Shown piece after piece: positions 7,265 through 15,727 of a DNA stretch of 64,000 nt. Numbering within the stretch: position 1 is the first letter of the stretch; each line of letters starts with the position of its first letter. Where the stretch lies: NCBI GenBank assembly GCA_947306175.1, contig CAMZFV010000002.1, positions 62,001 through 126,000 of the forward strand. Direction: 5' to 3'. Both the position numbers and the translations under genes were made by a program. The notes under the pieces are model-generated. The model saw only the letters and a program-made list of their open reading frames with translations, was not told where the DNA came from and did no database searches. Origin of the DNA: an uncultured Prevotellaceae bacterium (GTDB lineage: Bacteria; Bacteroidota; Bacteroidia; Bacteroidales; Muribaculaceae).

Positions 7265-9574
7265 TCAGTTATCGCATTTGCGTCGTTGTTTCAAGTCGAT
7301 GAAGAAGACGAGTAAAGTCAGCACCAGTCCAACAAGCGTTAACAGCAGGCCCTCATGAAGTCCCGGGGGAAAATACCTGAATTCTATCTTGTGGTTACCT
7401 TGGTCCACCAACACGGCCGATAGACCCAGATTGACTGGATGGATTGCGGTCGGCCTCCCGTCCACATAGGCCGTGAAGCCCTTGTCGCTCACGACGCTGA
7501 AGAATAGCAGGTTCTTCTTGGGCATTGAAACTGTGGCTGTAAATCCTCGAGTGTCTCCCGAAAAACTGGAACAGACGTTTTTGCGACGCTCTGCCACGAT
7601 GCTGTCAATAGACAAGTCTGCGCTCAAATTGCCTCTTTCCATGACCGTGTTGGCAATGGGAATGACTGAGTCGGGAACAGCGAGGTTGGCCAGCAGTTGC
7701 AAGGGTATGTCGGCCTGTTTATCTGCTGCCATCAACGAGTCAATCTCATTTTGCGGGATATAGTGGTCATAGGTGAACCCCATCGGGATGTAATACTTGT
7801 TGTCATAGATGGAGTAGCCGTGCTTCACGCGTTTGTTTTCCAGGCATGGCTCTCTTGATGGCTCTAACCGCTGCCTGCTACTTTTCAACGAGTCGCATAT
7901 ATGCTTGAAATTGTCATACTCCACAATCTCTTTGACCGACATAAGCGCGTCATAGGAGACCACGTTTTTCACCACCCTCACTGTGTGGTTGCCCAGATAG
8001 CTGCCAGTGGACTCAAGCAACTGTGACATTCCCTTGTTTTGTATTGAGTTGAAGGTGGATACGGCTGGTCTGTTCTTTATCATAGACACGTTGGGGTATA
8101 ATGACAGGAAGTCGGTACGCCACTCAAAGTCTCCCTCATGGTATGGCAGCTGGTTGTCCAGCAGATAGGGGTGTATGCTGTCGTACCATATCGTGCGGTA
8201 AAGGCTCTTGTTCAAGACATCGGTGTTCATCATCACCCTGACGGGGAAGTAAACCAGCGACATCAACACCACACATTTCAACAGCATGGATGGCGTGTTG
8301 CGCTTCACATAGACGAAGAGCAGGCACATCTGCAAGAGGAAAAAGGCTTGGATGAAGAGATTAAACTTAATGGCAGACGTGTAGAATAACACCCCATACT
8401 GCTTGTAATGATAATACATGGGATAACCGAAGGATATCATAATGCCCAGGCAGCAGATGGCAGCATAGATCCAAAAGTGCCGCATCTTGATTGGCTGCTT
8501 CTCGTCCACAAATCTCATGCTGGCTAGAATGACGAACAGGGTCAGCGCGTAAGCCCATCGGGTATATTCCATATTGGTGAAAAACGAGAATACACCGTTA
8601 AGGGGCGTCACGTAGAAAACCAATGCCACAACAATCAAGGCACCTAACCATCCTTTGCGGCGCAAGGCGTATAGTCCAGCCAGCAATAGCCCCACCACAG
8701 GAACGTTAGCCGCATTGCTGCCGTAAGTGTTGAAAGCAAGAGCGGGATTAGAGCCTTCTATCAGTTTGGGCTCAAACAGTGTGTATAACCGCTCGGCGCA
8801 GTACAGTATCTGGGTGGCCAGCACACTAGAGTCCATCCTTTGGCGGGGATTGCCCATGAGGTGCATGACCGTGGGGAGCAGAATGAAACTGCTTAGCAAT
8901 AAGCCCACGCCAACCAGCAGCAAGCCGTAAATTGTCCTGCCAGGCGTCACGCGTATTTCTCTTGAACACATCCGGCAAATGGTATAGATTAGGGCTGCAA
9001 TCATGCTGCACACGGCAAAATAATAGTTGATGAAGAACACGAGGAACGAAGCCAGAACCATGCACACGCCGCCATAATGCTCTCTCCTGAGGAAACGCTC
9101 GATAGCCATCAACAGTAATGGGAAGGCAATCATCGGCTCCATGAAGTGATAGTAGAACAGATTGCTGATGGCATAGGAGGATAAGGTGTACATCAGGGCA
9201 CCCGTGACGGACGACCCCGTGGAAATGGCCATCTTTCTCAGAAAAGCGTATGAAACGAGCCCCGTGCAGAGCATCTTCAGCAGCAGTGTGAATGTGATGC
9301 CGTAAAGCATCCACTGGTCAGGGAAGAGGCAGTTGATCCATACAAATGGACTGGTGAGCGTGTAGAAAGAATAACTCCCGATGAAGTTGTCGCCGATGAC
9401 GTGGTTCCAACTCCACCAGGGGCATCCGCTCAACAGCATCCGCTTAGTCTCGATGATGAACGGTACCTGTTGGCCGGCCATGTCGGTTGCCATCACAAAG
9501 CATCCGTATTGCACTAACGCCGGCAAAATGCCGACGAGAGTAATCAATACAATCAGTATGCACAACTTCTTCAT
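7265..9574 (-). CDS. YfhO family multi-spanning membrane protein
   Basis: A 769-residue integral membrane protein of the bacterial YfhO family, related to GT-C-fold glycosyltransferases and linked in Firmicutes to lipoteichoic acid glycosylation. Seen: an N-terminal hydrophobic helix, the DMAGQQVPF loop after it (the position of the catalytic acidic loop in GT-C enzymes), about a dozen membrane segments to residue 460, then a large extracytoplasmic domain and a final membrane helix followed by a short basic tail (FIDLKQRRK). The SVVSDKGFTAYVDG and GNHKIEFRYFPPG strands near the C-terminus are typical of the family. Substrate unknown. It stands alone, between rnz and a secreted protein gene. 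Confidence 0.85.
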   Translation of the reverse strand: MKKLCILIVLITLVGILPALVQYGCFVMATDMAGQQVPFIIETKRMLLSGCPWWSWNHVIGDNFIGSYSFYTLTSPFVWINCLFPDQWMLYGITFTLLLKMLCTGLVSYAFLRKMAISTGSSVTGALMYTLSSYAISNLFYYHFMEPMIAFPLLLMAIERFLRREHYGGVCMVLASFLVFFINYYFAVCSMIAALIYTICRMCSREIRVTPGRTIYGLLLVGVGLLLSSFILLPTVMHLMGNPRQRMDSSVLATQILYCAERLYTLFEPKLIEGSNPALAFNTYGSNAANVPVVGLLLAGLYALRRKGWLGALIVVALVFYVTPLNGVFSFFTNMEYTRWAYALTLFVILASMRFVDEKQPIKMRHFWIYAAICCLGIMISFGYPMYYHYKQYGVLFYTSAIKFNLFIQAFFLLQMCLLFVYVKRNTPSMLLKCVVLMSLVYFPVRVMMNTDVLNKSLYRTIWYDSIHPYLLDNQLPYHEGDFEWRTDFLSLYPNVSMIKNRPAVSTFNSIQNKGMSQLLESTGSYLGNHTVRVVKNVVSYDALMSVKEIVEYDNFKHICDSLKSSRQRLEPSREPCLENKRVKHGYSIYDNKYYIPMGFTYDHYIPQNEIDSLMAADKQADIPLQLLANLAVPDSVIPIANTVMERGNLSADLSIDSIVAERRKNVCSSFSGDTRGFTATVSMPKKNLLFFSVVSDKGFTAYVDGRPTAIHPVNLGLSAVLVDQGNHKIEFRYFPPGLHEGLLLTLVGLVLTLLVFFIDLKQRRKCDN

Positions 9575-9599
9575 GACCTGTTATTCTTGTTCAATACCG

Positions 9600-9632
9600 C
9601 AAAATTACAAAAAATGTATGGTTGTTTCCCAA
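9600..9632 (-). promoter_or_regulatory. Promoter of the YfhO-like gene
   Basis: Minus-strand TAATTTTG (complement 9600-9607), perfect, 25 nt before the ATG. TTG (complement 9630-9632) lies 22 nt away, slightly longer than usual. Confidence 0.45.
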
Positions 9633-9642
9633 CAACCATACA
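9615..9642 (-). terminator. Perfect 12-bp hairpin followed by a T-run on the minus strand
   Basis: Arms 9615-9626 and 9631-9642 with a 4-nt loop. On the minus strand the hairpin is followed by TTTTTTG, an intrinsic terminator shape, just before the -7 box of the YfhO-like gene. It would stop a transcript entering from the minus-strand promoter-like site at 9684. Confidence 0.55.
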
Positions 9643-9683
9643 CTTTAAACCTTAAAAATCTAATCCTATGAAAAAACTTTCCG

Positions 9684-9716
9684 CAAAGTTACATGAAAGT
9701 TGTTGATTTAGACAAA
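9684..9716 (-). promoter_or_regulatory. Second promoter-like site upstream of the hairpin
   Basis: Minus-strand TTTG (complement 9713-9716), 21-nt spacer, perfect TAACTTTG (complement 9684-9691). A transcript starting here would reach the hairpin at 9615-9642 after only some 40 nt. Confidence 0.4.
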
Positions 9717-9831
9717 CTTTGGCATCTAATAAATCTAAAATTGTATTGAAAAATTGTTAAATCGATTGCCTATGATTTTTAGTAGTTGTAATCGGGTGTT
9801 TTTTTGATGTTTTTTTGGCTCCAAATAATTA

Positions 9832-9859
9832 GGAGGGCGAACCTTGTGGATCGCCCTCC
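9832..9859 (-). terminator. Hairpin after the repeat-rich secreted protein gene
   Basis: A perfect 9-bp GC-rich stem, arms 9832-9840 and 9851-9859, loop of 10. It lies 42 nt after the stop of the leftward gene at 9902; the following sequence on that strand is AT-rich but not a pure T-run. Confidence 0.5.
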
Positions 9860-9901
9860 CGTCATGAAGAAATTTATCGTGTGCGTATGAAAAACTCTTG
9901 C

Positions 9902-11269
9902 TTAATATCCAATCGACATTGTCGTGTAATATCCAGTGGCATCATTCATCATCGACAGTGTCACATATCCGATGCCATCACTTCCATACCAGCTGACACT
10001 CGCGCCATCGCGGCAAACAGGTGCTCCATAAATTCTGCTCAGCTTATTGACTACGATGTTGTAGCGAGCGTCGTTATATCGGTCACTGTAGTAAACGAAC
10101 TGGGCGTTTGCTAAGCGGTTGTTGCTGTAGTTGAGCATCGCATCAGACCAGTAGAGGCCGAGCAGGGGGACATCACGCAAGTAGATCACGTCGTCGGCAT
10201 AGCCGTCAATGTAGTAACCGTTGCAGTAGAGGTGGTTGAGCGACTCTACATAGTAGGTGCCAAACACGAGGTCCAGGATACGGTCGATTACAGGAGCTCC
10301 AGCGTAGGGGTGCCATCCCACGGGAATTACGGGACGATACCATCTCCAGGGAGCGGGACGATGAGCGCGTACGGGAGGAGGCAGCGGACGGCTCCAGTTG
10401 TGATTGCGGTAGTTCAGGGCGAACTGATCGCGGTAGTGGTGGTTGCTGTAGTCATAGTGGTTCTTGGAATTGTAACCACGGTTGTCTCCATGCCTACCGT
10501 TATCTCCATGCCTGCCGTTGTCACCATGACGGTCGCTGTGGCCCTTGTTGCCATGGCGGTCGTTGTCAACACCACTGGGCTTGCCGCCGTGACCGTCTCT
10601 GTTGCCGTTAGGCTTGTCCATTCCGCCCTTGTTACCGTTGGGCTTGTCCATGCCACCCTTGTTGCCGTTAGGCTTGGTGGTGCTTCCAGGACGAGTGCCT
10701 TCTTTGCGGTCCTTGACTGTGGCCGGTGCTACGGTGGAGCTGCGGTCGGTCTTGGTGACCTTGTCCACATTGCTCACACTGCCGATGGACCTGTCACTGG
10801 GACGGATGGTTGAACTCGGCGTAGTGGTCGAGCCCTTAGTTATGTTGCTGCCGCCGCGAGTGGTAGCACCGCGATTGTCGCGAGTGCCAATGTCACTGGT
10901 GCGGCTAGTGCTCATCTGGGTCACCTGCGGGGTTGCTGCTCTGCTGCTCGATGCGCTGCTGGAGCGGTCAACCTTGGGGGTGGTTGCTGCGCTGCGGCTT
11001 ACACTAGGGCTTGTGCTGTGACTCACACTAGGACTTGCGCTGCGGCCCACACTGGAGCTTGAATTGCGGCTCACACTGGAGCTTGAATTGCGGCTCACGG
11101 TCGGTGCCGTTGAGCTATTGGAACGTGAGACAGCTGCCGACTGGCTTCTGCTGCTGGTGCTGCCTCCTTGTGAACGACCACGGCCCTGGGCCGAAGCGTC
11201 GGATGCGCCGAAGATCAGGCATCCCATGAGCGCGAAGCTCATCATGAAGTTTGTAACAGAAGTTTTCAT
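9902..11269 (-). CDS. Secreted Ser/Arg/Asn/Gly-rich repeat protein
   Basis: 455 residues, function unknown. An N-terminal signal peptide (MKTSVTNFMMSFALMGCLIFG ... ASAQG) is followed by about 270 residues of low complexity: SxSRNSS-type repeats, an STT/RPSDR region, three PNGNKGG(M)D-type units, and a glycine/histidine run with RHGDNG repeated three times. From about residue 275 the composition changes to a Tyr/Asn-rich part and a compact C-terminal domain (about residues 310-455, WHPYAGAPVIDRILDLVFG to the end). The low-complexity half suggests an extended, basic surface or periplasmic linker. No neighbour explains its role. Start chosen for its signal peptide. Confidence 0.75.
   Translation of the reverse strand: MKTSVTNFMMSFALMGCLIFGASDASAQGRGRSQGGSTSSRSQSAAVSRSNSSTAPTVSRNSSSSVSRNSSSSVGRSASPSVSHSTSPSVSRSAATTPKVDRSSSASSSRAATPQVTQMSTSRTSDIGTRDNRGATTRGGSNITKGSTTTPSSTIRPSDRSIGSVSNVDKVTKTDRSSTVAPATVKDRKEGTRPGSTTKPNGNKGGMDKPNGNKGGMDKPNGNRDGHGGKPSGVDNDRHGNKGHSDRHGDNGRHGDNGRHGDNRGYNSKNHYDYSNHHYRDQFALNYRNHNWSRPLPPPVRAHRPAPWRWYRPVIPVGWHPYAGAPVIDRILDLVFGTYYVESLNHLYCNGYYIDGYADDVIYLRDVPLLGLYWSDAMLNYSNNRLANAQFVYYSDRYNDARYNIVVNKLSRIYGAPVCRDGASVSWYGSDGIGYVTLSMMNDATGYYTTMSIGY
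10608..10680 (-). repeat. In-frame tandem 30-bp repeats coding PNGNKGGMDK-type units
   Basis: Three near-identical units code for PNGNKGG(M)D within the low-complexity part of the secreted protein. The period is in frame (about 30 bp), so it is a protein repeat rather than a CRISPR or DNA element. Confidence 0.7.
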
Positions 11270-11395
11270 AATTGTGTTGTTTTAAAAGTTCAACAATGTT
11301 TTTATTCTTTGTCTTTTAGACCGCAATCATTATACCAAGTTTAACTCGGATATGCGCGATTGGGGAGGGAAATCCCCCCATCGGGCATAAAAATG

Positions 11396-11440
11396 CGACA
11401 AATCCCCCTTTTTCATAGATGAATCGGGGGAAGTTTATGG
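11396..11440 (-). terminator. Possible weak terminator after queA
   Basis: On the minus strand tccccc and ggggga face each other across about 17 nt, followed by an AT-rich piece. The stem is only 6 bp, so this is tentative. Confidence 0.3.
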
Positions 11441-11475
11441 GTGTATGGGAGTGTTTTTGTGAGATGTGGGGGCGA

Positions 11476-12708
11476 CTAGCGGAGCAAAAGCTGGGCGTCG
11501 CCGTAGGAGAGGAATCGGAAGTCGTGTTGCATGGCGTAGTCATAGATACTTCGCCACTGGTCATTACCAACGAATGCGGCGACCAAGAGCAGCAGTGTGG
11601 ATTGTGGCTGGTGGAAGTTGGTAATCATTCCGCTGACGATACGGTACTCGAAGCCTGGAGCAATCATCAGCTGGGTGCTGCCCATGTAAGTGTCAGCATG
11701 GTGTCGGTCCAGGTAATCGGCAATGTTTTGCAAGGCTTTCTTGGTGGAAATCTGGCACGGGGTGGTGTAGGGCATCCATTGGGTGACGGTAAGCGCTTCC
11801 TCGTCGGCATCGGGGTTTTCCTCCAGGATTTGGCCGATGTAATAGAGACTCTCGAGGGTGCGCACGCTGGTGGTGCCCACAGCGATGACGGGTCCAGGGG
11901 CGTTGATGATGTCTTCAATTACACCACGAGGTACACTGATAAATTCGTAGTGCATTGGATGGTCGCCGATGTGTTCGCTCTTGACTGGCTGGAAAGTGCC
12001 TGCGCCCACATGTAGGGTGATCTCGCGGCGCGTGATGCCACGTGCGTCGCATTCGGCTAACACTTCGTCGGTGAAGTGGAGGCCAGCAGTGGGTGCTGCA
12101 ACGCTGCCATCGATGTGGCTATATACGGTCTGGTAATCGGTCAAGTCGCTTTCTTCGGTACCACGGTTCAAGTAGGGCGGAATGGGGATTTCGCCGATGG
12201 CATCCAAAACGTCGGCAAAGGTGCAGTCTTTATTGTCCCAGTCGAAGGCGATTTCCCAAGCATTGCCGCGTTGCTCGCCACGGGTGGCAGCCAGTGTGAC
12301 CTCATGTCCGTCGATGGTGACCATTTGGGTCAAAGAGCCTTGTTTCCAACGCTTGCTGTTGCCTACTAGGCATTGCCAGACGCAGTGGCCGGTTGTCTGG
12401 AAAATCTGCTCGTAGTCGCGGGGAGCAACGGGCTCAAGGCAGAAGATTTCTATAGTCGATCCGGTCTCCTTGCGAAAACGAAGGCGGGCGTTGATTACAC
12501 GTGTATTATTATATATGAGTGTGGATTGTGGGGGTAAGAGCGCAGGAACTTCCCAAAAACGGTGTTCCTCGATTGCTCCACCTTTATAATAATATATTAG
12601 TTTGCACTGCTCGCGCTCGGCCAGGGGATGTTTGGCGATGCGCTCGTCGGGCAGGGGGTAATCATAGTCTGCGATGCGCAAGGCGCGTATATTGTCAATC
12701 GTGGCCAT
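11476..12708 (-). CDS. queA: S-adenosylmethionine:tRNA ribosyltransferase-isomerase
   Basis: A 410-residue enzyme of queuosine synthesis that transfers and isomerises the ribosyl part of SAM onto preQ1 in the tRNA wobble position. Seen: the N-terminal ADYDYPLPDERIAKHPL block (usually FDFxLPxxLIAxxP), YNNTRVINARL, then VAAPTAGLHFT, TLHVGAGTFQPV and MITNFHQPQSTLLLLVAAF, all QueA hallmarks. The open frame runs 57 codons further upstream into menA, but that extension (MDTRYPRHLP...) has no family match. ATG at 12708, 5 nt after the menA stop, is the true start. Probably cotranscribed with menA. Confidence 0.95.
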   Translation of the reverse strand: MATIDNIRALRIADYDYPLPDERIAKHPLAEREQCKLIYYYKGGAIEEHRFWEVPALLPPQSTLIYNNTRVINARLRFRKETGSTIEIFCLEPVAPRDYEQIFQTTGHCVWQCLVGNSKRWKQGSLTQMVTIDGHEVTLAATRGEQRGNAWEIAFDWDNKDCTFADVLDAIGEIPIPPYLNRGTEESDLTDYQTVYSHIDGSVAAPTAGLHFTDEVLAECDARGITRREITLHVGAGTFQPVKSEHIGDHPMHYEFISVPRGVIEDIINAPGPVIAVGTTSVRTLESLYYIGQILEENPDADEEALTVTQWMPYTTPCQISTKKALQNIADYLDRHHADTYMGSTQLMIAPGFEYRIVSGMITNFHQPQSTLLLLVAAFVGNDQWRSIYDYAMQHDFRFLSYGDAQLLLR

Positions 12709-12713
12709 GTTTA

Positions 12714-13619
12714 TCAAGAATAGATGATGAATACGATGGTAAATAGCAAGGTGAAAATGAGCATATTGCGTGCTGTGCCGCCCAGCAGCGGATTGAGGGC
12801 GGCTCCGTCGCGATGCCTCAGTTTGTTCCAAGTGACGGTGTGCATCACTAGGTAAATGGCGGGGATAGCGAGTGTCCACAAGGGCAGGAGCCGACCTTTA
12901 GCAATGACAATCATTACCCAGAATGCGGTGAGTATCGCGATGGCTACATATCCGTTCAGCAAATAGGCAAAGGCGGTGAGAGGCCTTCCTCTCATGACCG
13001 TCTGGGTCTTCTTGCCTGCCTGACGGTCGTCCTCCATGTCGCGGTAGTTGTTGACCAGCAGCACATTAACGCCCATCAAGCCAATGGCAATCGAGAACAG
13101 GATGACCAGCGGGTCAAAACGCAAAGCCATCACGTAGTAGGTCAAGTTGACGGGGACGATGCCGAAGAAGATGAACACCATCAATTCACCCAAACCATGG
13201 TAGGAAAGAGGATAGGGGCCAGCGCTATAAGCAAAAGCTCCTAATGCGATGACGATGCCAATGGGCAGCAGCCACCATCCGCCATAAGGGATGAGGCCAC
13301 ACCCTACAATGCCGGCGAGCGCCAACAGGCCTAAGGTAGCGTTTCTCAGTGTCTTGGGCTTGATGTCGCCCTCGGTCACGCCGCGTCGCGGTCCCACGCG
13401 TCCTGGTTTGTCGGTTCCCTTAAGGTAGTCAAAATACTCATTGGCCATGTTGGACACAATCTGAGCCAAAAGGGCGAATGCAAGGCACAGCATAGCTGGT
13501 ATCCACTGGAAACGGTGATGCCACTGGGCGATGCCTATGGCAATAATCACGCCGCTCAGGGACACGGGCAACGTGCGTAGCCTGAAGCACTCTAACCATA
13601 TTTTGATTTGTCTTTTCAT
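12714..13619 (-). CDS. menA: 1,4-dihydroxy-2-naphthoate polyprenyltransferase
   Basis: UbiA-superfamily integral membrane prenyltransferase, 301 residues, that attaches the polyprenyl tail to DHNA in menaquinone synthesis. The two Asp-rich Mg-prenyl-diphosphate motifs are visible as NEYFDYLKGTD (about residue 60) and NNYRDMEDDRQAGKKT (about residue 190), with about eight membrane helices. The RVGPRRGVTEGDI stretch is typical of bacterial MenA. First gene of a menA-queA pair. A perfect -7 box TAATTTTG lies 22 nt before the ATG. Confidence 0.94.
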   Translation of the reverse strand: MKRQIKIWLECFRLRTLPVSLSGVIIAIGIAQWHHRFQWIPAMLCLAFALLAQIVSNMANEYFDYLKGTDKPGRVGPRRGVTEGDIKPKTLRNATLGLLALAGIVGCGLIPYGGWWLLPIGIVIALGAFAYSAGPYPLSYHGLGELMVFIFFGIVPVNLTYYVMALRFDPLVILFSIAIGLMGVNVLLVNNYRDMEDDRQAGKKTQTVMRGRPLTAFAYLLNGYVAIAILTAFWVMIVIAKGRLLPLWTLAIPAIYLVMHTVTWNKLRHRDGAALNPLLGGTARNMLIFTLLFTIVFIIYS

Positions 13620-13641
13620 TGTCTTTTTTTCAATGTGGCTG

Positions 13642-13649
13642 CAAAATTA
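13642..13649 (-). promoter_or_regulatory. -7 box of menA-queA
   Basis: Minus-strand TAATTTTG (TAnnTTTG), 22 nt before the menA ATG; no clear TTTG at the expected -33 distance. Confidence 0.4.
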
Positions 13650-13682
13650 CAAAAAGATTGCCACGGGGTGGAGAAAAATGAT

Positions 13683-13690
13683 TAATTTTG
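13683..13690 (+). promoter_or_regulatory. -7 box of the DUF805 gene
   Basis: TAATTTTG on the plus strand, 52 nt before the ATG; TTG at 13658-13660 is 22 nt upstream, a little far. The menA and DUF805 genes are divergent with promoters about 40 bases apart. Confidence 0.4.
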
Positions 13691-13742
13691 TGGACTGCAA
13701 ATCAGTAGCAAGACATATTAGTAACTTAATATTAAAAAAGAT

Positions 13743-14366
13743 ATGGAACAGAACCAACAACCGCAACCCCCTGTGTTTAATCAGCCGCAGCAGTATCCAC
13801 AGTCGCCCATGCCGCAGTATCAGCCCCGTGTGACTGCCAGTCCCATGATGTCACCTGTCGAGTCGGTGGTGACCTGCCTGAAAAAGATTTTCAATTTTAA
13901 AGGCCGTGCCCGCCGCAGTGAATTCTGGTGGTACATCCTGTTTTATTTCGTTGTTTCCACTGCGTTCTCGTGGCTTGGTAATTTTTCTCCTGTTCTGAGT
14001 ATTATCGGGTCGGTATGTTCGTTACTGCTGTTTATCCCCCAATTTTCGGCAGTGACCCGCCGCATGCATGACACTAATCACAGCGGATGGTGGATTTTGG
14101 CCATTTTTGTCCTTTTCTTAATCTATCTTATCTCTATTGCCGTAATGTTGGCACCGCTAGGTAATGACATGTTTGAGATTACGGATAAGATGGAGATGGT
14201 AGAAGCTATGGTTGATGCCGTCCAGACAAAACCGGGCCTGGCTGCGATGATGTCATTGAGCTCACTCGTTTCAACCATCCTACTGATTGTTACCCTTGTA
14301 TTTGCTATCAAGGATAGTGATTGGAAGGAGAACAAGTATGGCCCGTCACCTAAGTATTCCAATTGA
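13743..14366 (+). CDS. DUF805 family membrane protein
   Basis: A 207-residue protein with a Gln/Pro-rich cytoplasmic N-terminus (about 40 residues) and a DUF805 domain: KIFNFKGRARRSEFWWYILF is the characteristic opening (xxFxGRARRSEFWxF), with the RRMHDTNHSGWWIL motif between membrane helices. About four helices. Members are found widely in bacteria; function unknown. The last codons form one arm of a hairpin at 14359-14384. Confidence 0.85.
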   Translation: MEQNQQPQPPVFNQPQQYPQSPMPQYQPRVTASPMMSPVESVVTCLKKIFNFKGRARRSEFWWYILFYFVVSTAFSWLGNFSPVLSIIGSVCSLLLFIPQFSAVTRRMHDTNHSGWWILAIFVLFLIYLISIAVMLAPLGNDMFEITDKMEMVEAMVDAVQTKPGLAAMMSLSSLVSTILLIVTLVFAIKDSDWKENKYGPSPKYSN

Positions 14367-14404
14367 GCAGAAATGCTCAATTGGAAGTTTAGAGTTTAGA
14401 GTTG
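14359..14404 (+). repeat. Hairpin plus AAGTTTAGAGTTTAGAG tail (copy 2)
   Basis: Perfect 11-bp stem (14359-14369 with 14374-14384), GAAA tetraloop, then aagtttagagtttagagttg. The first arm includes the stop codon of the DUF805 gene, so it was recruited right at the gene's 3' end. Confidence 0.7.
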
Positions 14405-14434
14405 AAAGATGCTTTAGGCTTTTGCCTTTAAAAT

Positions 14435-14468
14435 AATAAATCCCAAGCGGTTGCGCTTGGGATTTATT
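14435..14468 (-). terminator. Strong hairpin terminator after pfkA
   Basis: Perfect 14-bp stem, arms 14435-14448 and 14455-14468, 6-nt loop, with A/T-rich outer arms supplying a T-rich tail on both strands. It starts 2 nt after the pfkA stop and can also stop transcripts from the DUF805 gene. Confidence 0.8.
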
Positions 14469-14469
14469 G

Positions 14470-15450
14470 TTACTTGGAGAGGTGTTTGAGTTTCTCGAGT
14501 ATTTCCCGGTCGATGGTTTTATCCTTGCGGATCGCCTTGGAGAGAGGCACATAGATGATTCTCTCGTCGTCATCACCGATCATGATATTGCGTTGCCCCT
14601 CAAGCAAGGCGTCGATGGCCGCAGCACCCATGCGTGAAGCGAGAATGCGGTCCTGGGCTGTGGGAGTGCCGCCGCGCTGCAGGTGTCCCAAAATGGTCAC
14701 GCGCACATCATATTGCGGAAATTCCTTGCGAACCCTTTCGGCCAGATCCATTGCACCGCCCGTCACGGGGCTTTCGGCGACCAGTACGATGGCCGAATTC
14801 TTGCTTTCGCGGAATCCGTTTTGTATCAGTTCTGCCAACTGATCGACTTCGGTCGAGATTTCGGGGATGATGGCGGCCTCTGCTCCGCCAGCCAATGCGC
14901 CGTACAGGGCAAGGAATCCCGCCTCGCGGCCCATGACTTCGATAAAGAACAGTCGCTCATGGCTGCTTGCCGTGTCGCGGATGCGGTCCACGCACCACAT
15001 GATGGTGTTCAATGCTGTGTCGTAGCCGATGGTGTGGTCGGTGCCTGACAGGTCATTGTCGATGGTGCCCGGCAGTCCCACGACGGGGAAATCAAACTCA
15101 CTGGCAAATTGACGTGCACCGCTCAGCGAGCCGTCACCGCCGATGACTATCAATGCGTCGATACCGTGTTTCTTGATGTTCTCATAGGCGCGTTGCCTAC
15201 CCTCAACGGTTTTGAACTCTTTGCATCGAGCTGTCTTGAGGATTGTGCCGCCATGGTGGATGATGTTGGAAACATCATGAGTCTCGAGGTCAACTATTTC
15301 ATCCTCTATAAGTCCTTTGTAACCCCGAAAAATACCTTTAACCTTCATCCCATTGTAAATCGCAGAGCGAGTCACCGCACGTATTGCTGCGTTCATACCA
15401 GGGGCATCACCTCCAGAGGTCAATACACCGATAGTCTTGATAGCTGCCAT
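14470..15450 (-). CDS. pfkA: ATP-dependent 6-phosphofructokinase
   Basis: Glycolytic enzyme phosphorylating fructose-6-phosphate, 326 residues, bacterial PfkA length. Seen: [21 protein letters not shown] (ATP-binding start), [11 protein letters not shown] (about residue 103; the Gly at the ATP-versus-PPi discriminating position indicates ATP use), [14 protein letters not shown] with the catalytic Asp, [13 protein letters not shown] and [13 protein letters not shown]. Its promoter is one of the best in the window. Monocistronic, with a terminator at 14435-14468. Confidence 0.96.
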   Translation of the reverse strand: MAAIKTIGVLTSGGDAPGMNAAIRAVTRSAIYNGMKVKGIFRGYKGLIEDEIVDLETHDVSNIIHHGGTILKTARCKEFKTVEGRQRAYENIKKHGIDALIVIGGDGSLSGARQFASEFDFPVVGLPGTIDNDLSGTDHTIGYDTALNTIMWCVDRIRDTASSHERLFFIEVMGREAGFLALYGALAGGAEAAIIPEISTEVDQLAELIQNGFRESKNSAIVLVAESPVTGGAMDLAERVRKEFPQYDVRVTILGHLQRGGTPTAQDRILASRMGAAAIDALLEGQRNIMIGDDDERIIYVPLSKAIRKDKTIDREILEKLKHLSK

Positions 15451-15487
15451 AATTCTTCACTAATTATTATATGTTGTTATCTGAGCG

Positions 15488-15518
15488 CAAAGATAGTGTT
15501 ATTTTTTTGATTTCACAA
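15488..15518 (-). promoter_or_regulatory. Promoter of pfkA
   Basis: Minus-strand TTG (complement 15516-15518), 20-nt spacer, perfect TATCTTTG (complement 15488-15495), 37 nt before the ATG. Confidence 0.65.
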
Positions 15519-15520
15519 TA

Positions 15521-15553
15521 GAAAAAACGGCGGCTGCTCTCGCAGATGCCGTT
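15521..15553 (-). terminator. Orphan intrinsic terminator upstream of the pfkA promoter
   Basis: Minus strand: AACGGC pairs with GCCGTT around an inner CTGC-gaga-GCAG hairpin and is followed by a run of six T. It lies between the pfkA promoter and the terminator of the next gene upstream, so it ends an unidentified transcript. Confidence 0.55.
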
Positions 15554-15727
15554 AATTCTCATGTTTATTATTGCTTGCGTTCTTTTAATAGGATATAGAT
15601 TTCAGGTCGGGTTAAATAATCATTTAATCAACATTAACTACCATCAAAAGATTTATTCTAATATCATGTTATTGTCCTCTCATACAAATTTGGAGAAATG
15701 ATATTTGCTATTTGCATTGCAAAAGTA
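15526..15727 (-). ncRNA. Candidate small RNA between two terminators
   Basis: A perfect -7 box TACTTTTG (complement 15720-15727) and the orphan terminator at 15526-15553 bracket about 190 nt with no gene. An internal inverted repeat (atatcat ... atgatat, arms about 15661-15667 and 15696-15702) adds structure. The -33 element is not clear. Size would suit a 6S-like or regulatory RNA, but I cannot assign a family. Confidence 0.3.

Larger units (their letters stand above)
9575..9901. other. Intergenic region with promoter-like boxes and hairpins
   Basis: 327 bases without a convincing gene. It contains a -7 box close to the yfhO-like gene, a perfect 12-bp hairpin, a second promoter-like pair, and the terminator hairpin of the gene at 9902. 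A 12-codon plus-strand reading frame (MKKLSAKLHESC, 9668-9706) looks like a fragment of a secreted-protein start and is too short to support. Confidence 0.55.

Noticed and set aside
9668..9706. Short frame MKKLSAKLHESC considered as a leader peptide or gene fragment
   Set aside because: Twelve codons, no promoter on that strand, and no downstream gene on the plus strand.
10608..10680. Regular 30-bp repeats considered as a CRISPR array
   Set aside because: Units are adjacent, in frame, without unique spacers, and code PNGNKGGMD-type protein repeats.
12709..12879. N-terminal extension of the queA frame
   Set aside because: It overlaps menA, has no similarity to QueA, and a proper ATG lies at 12708 right after menA.
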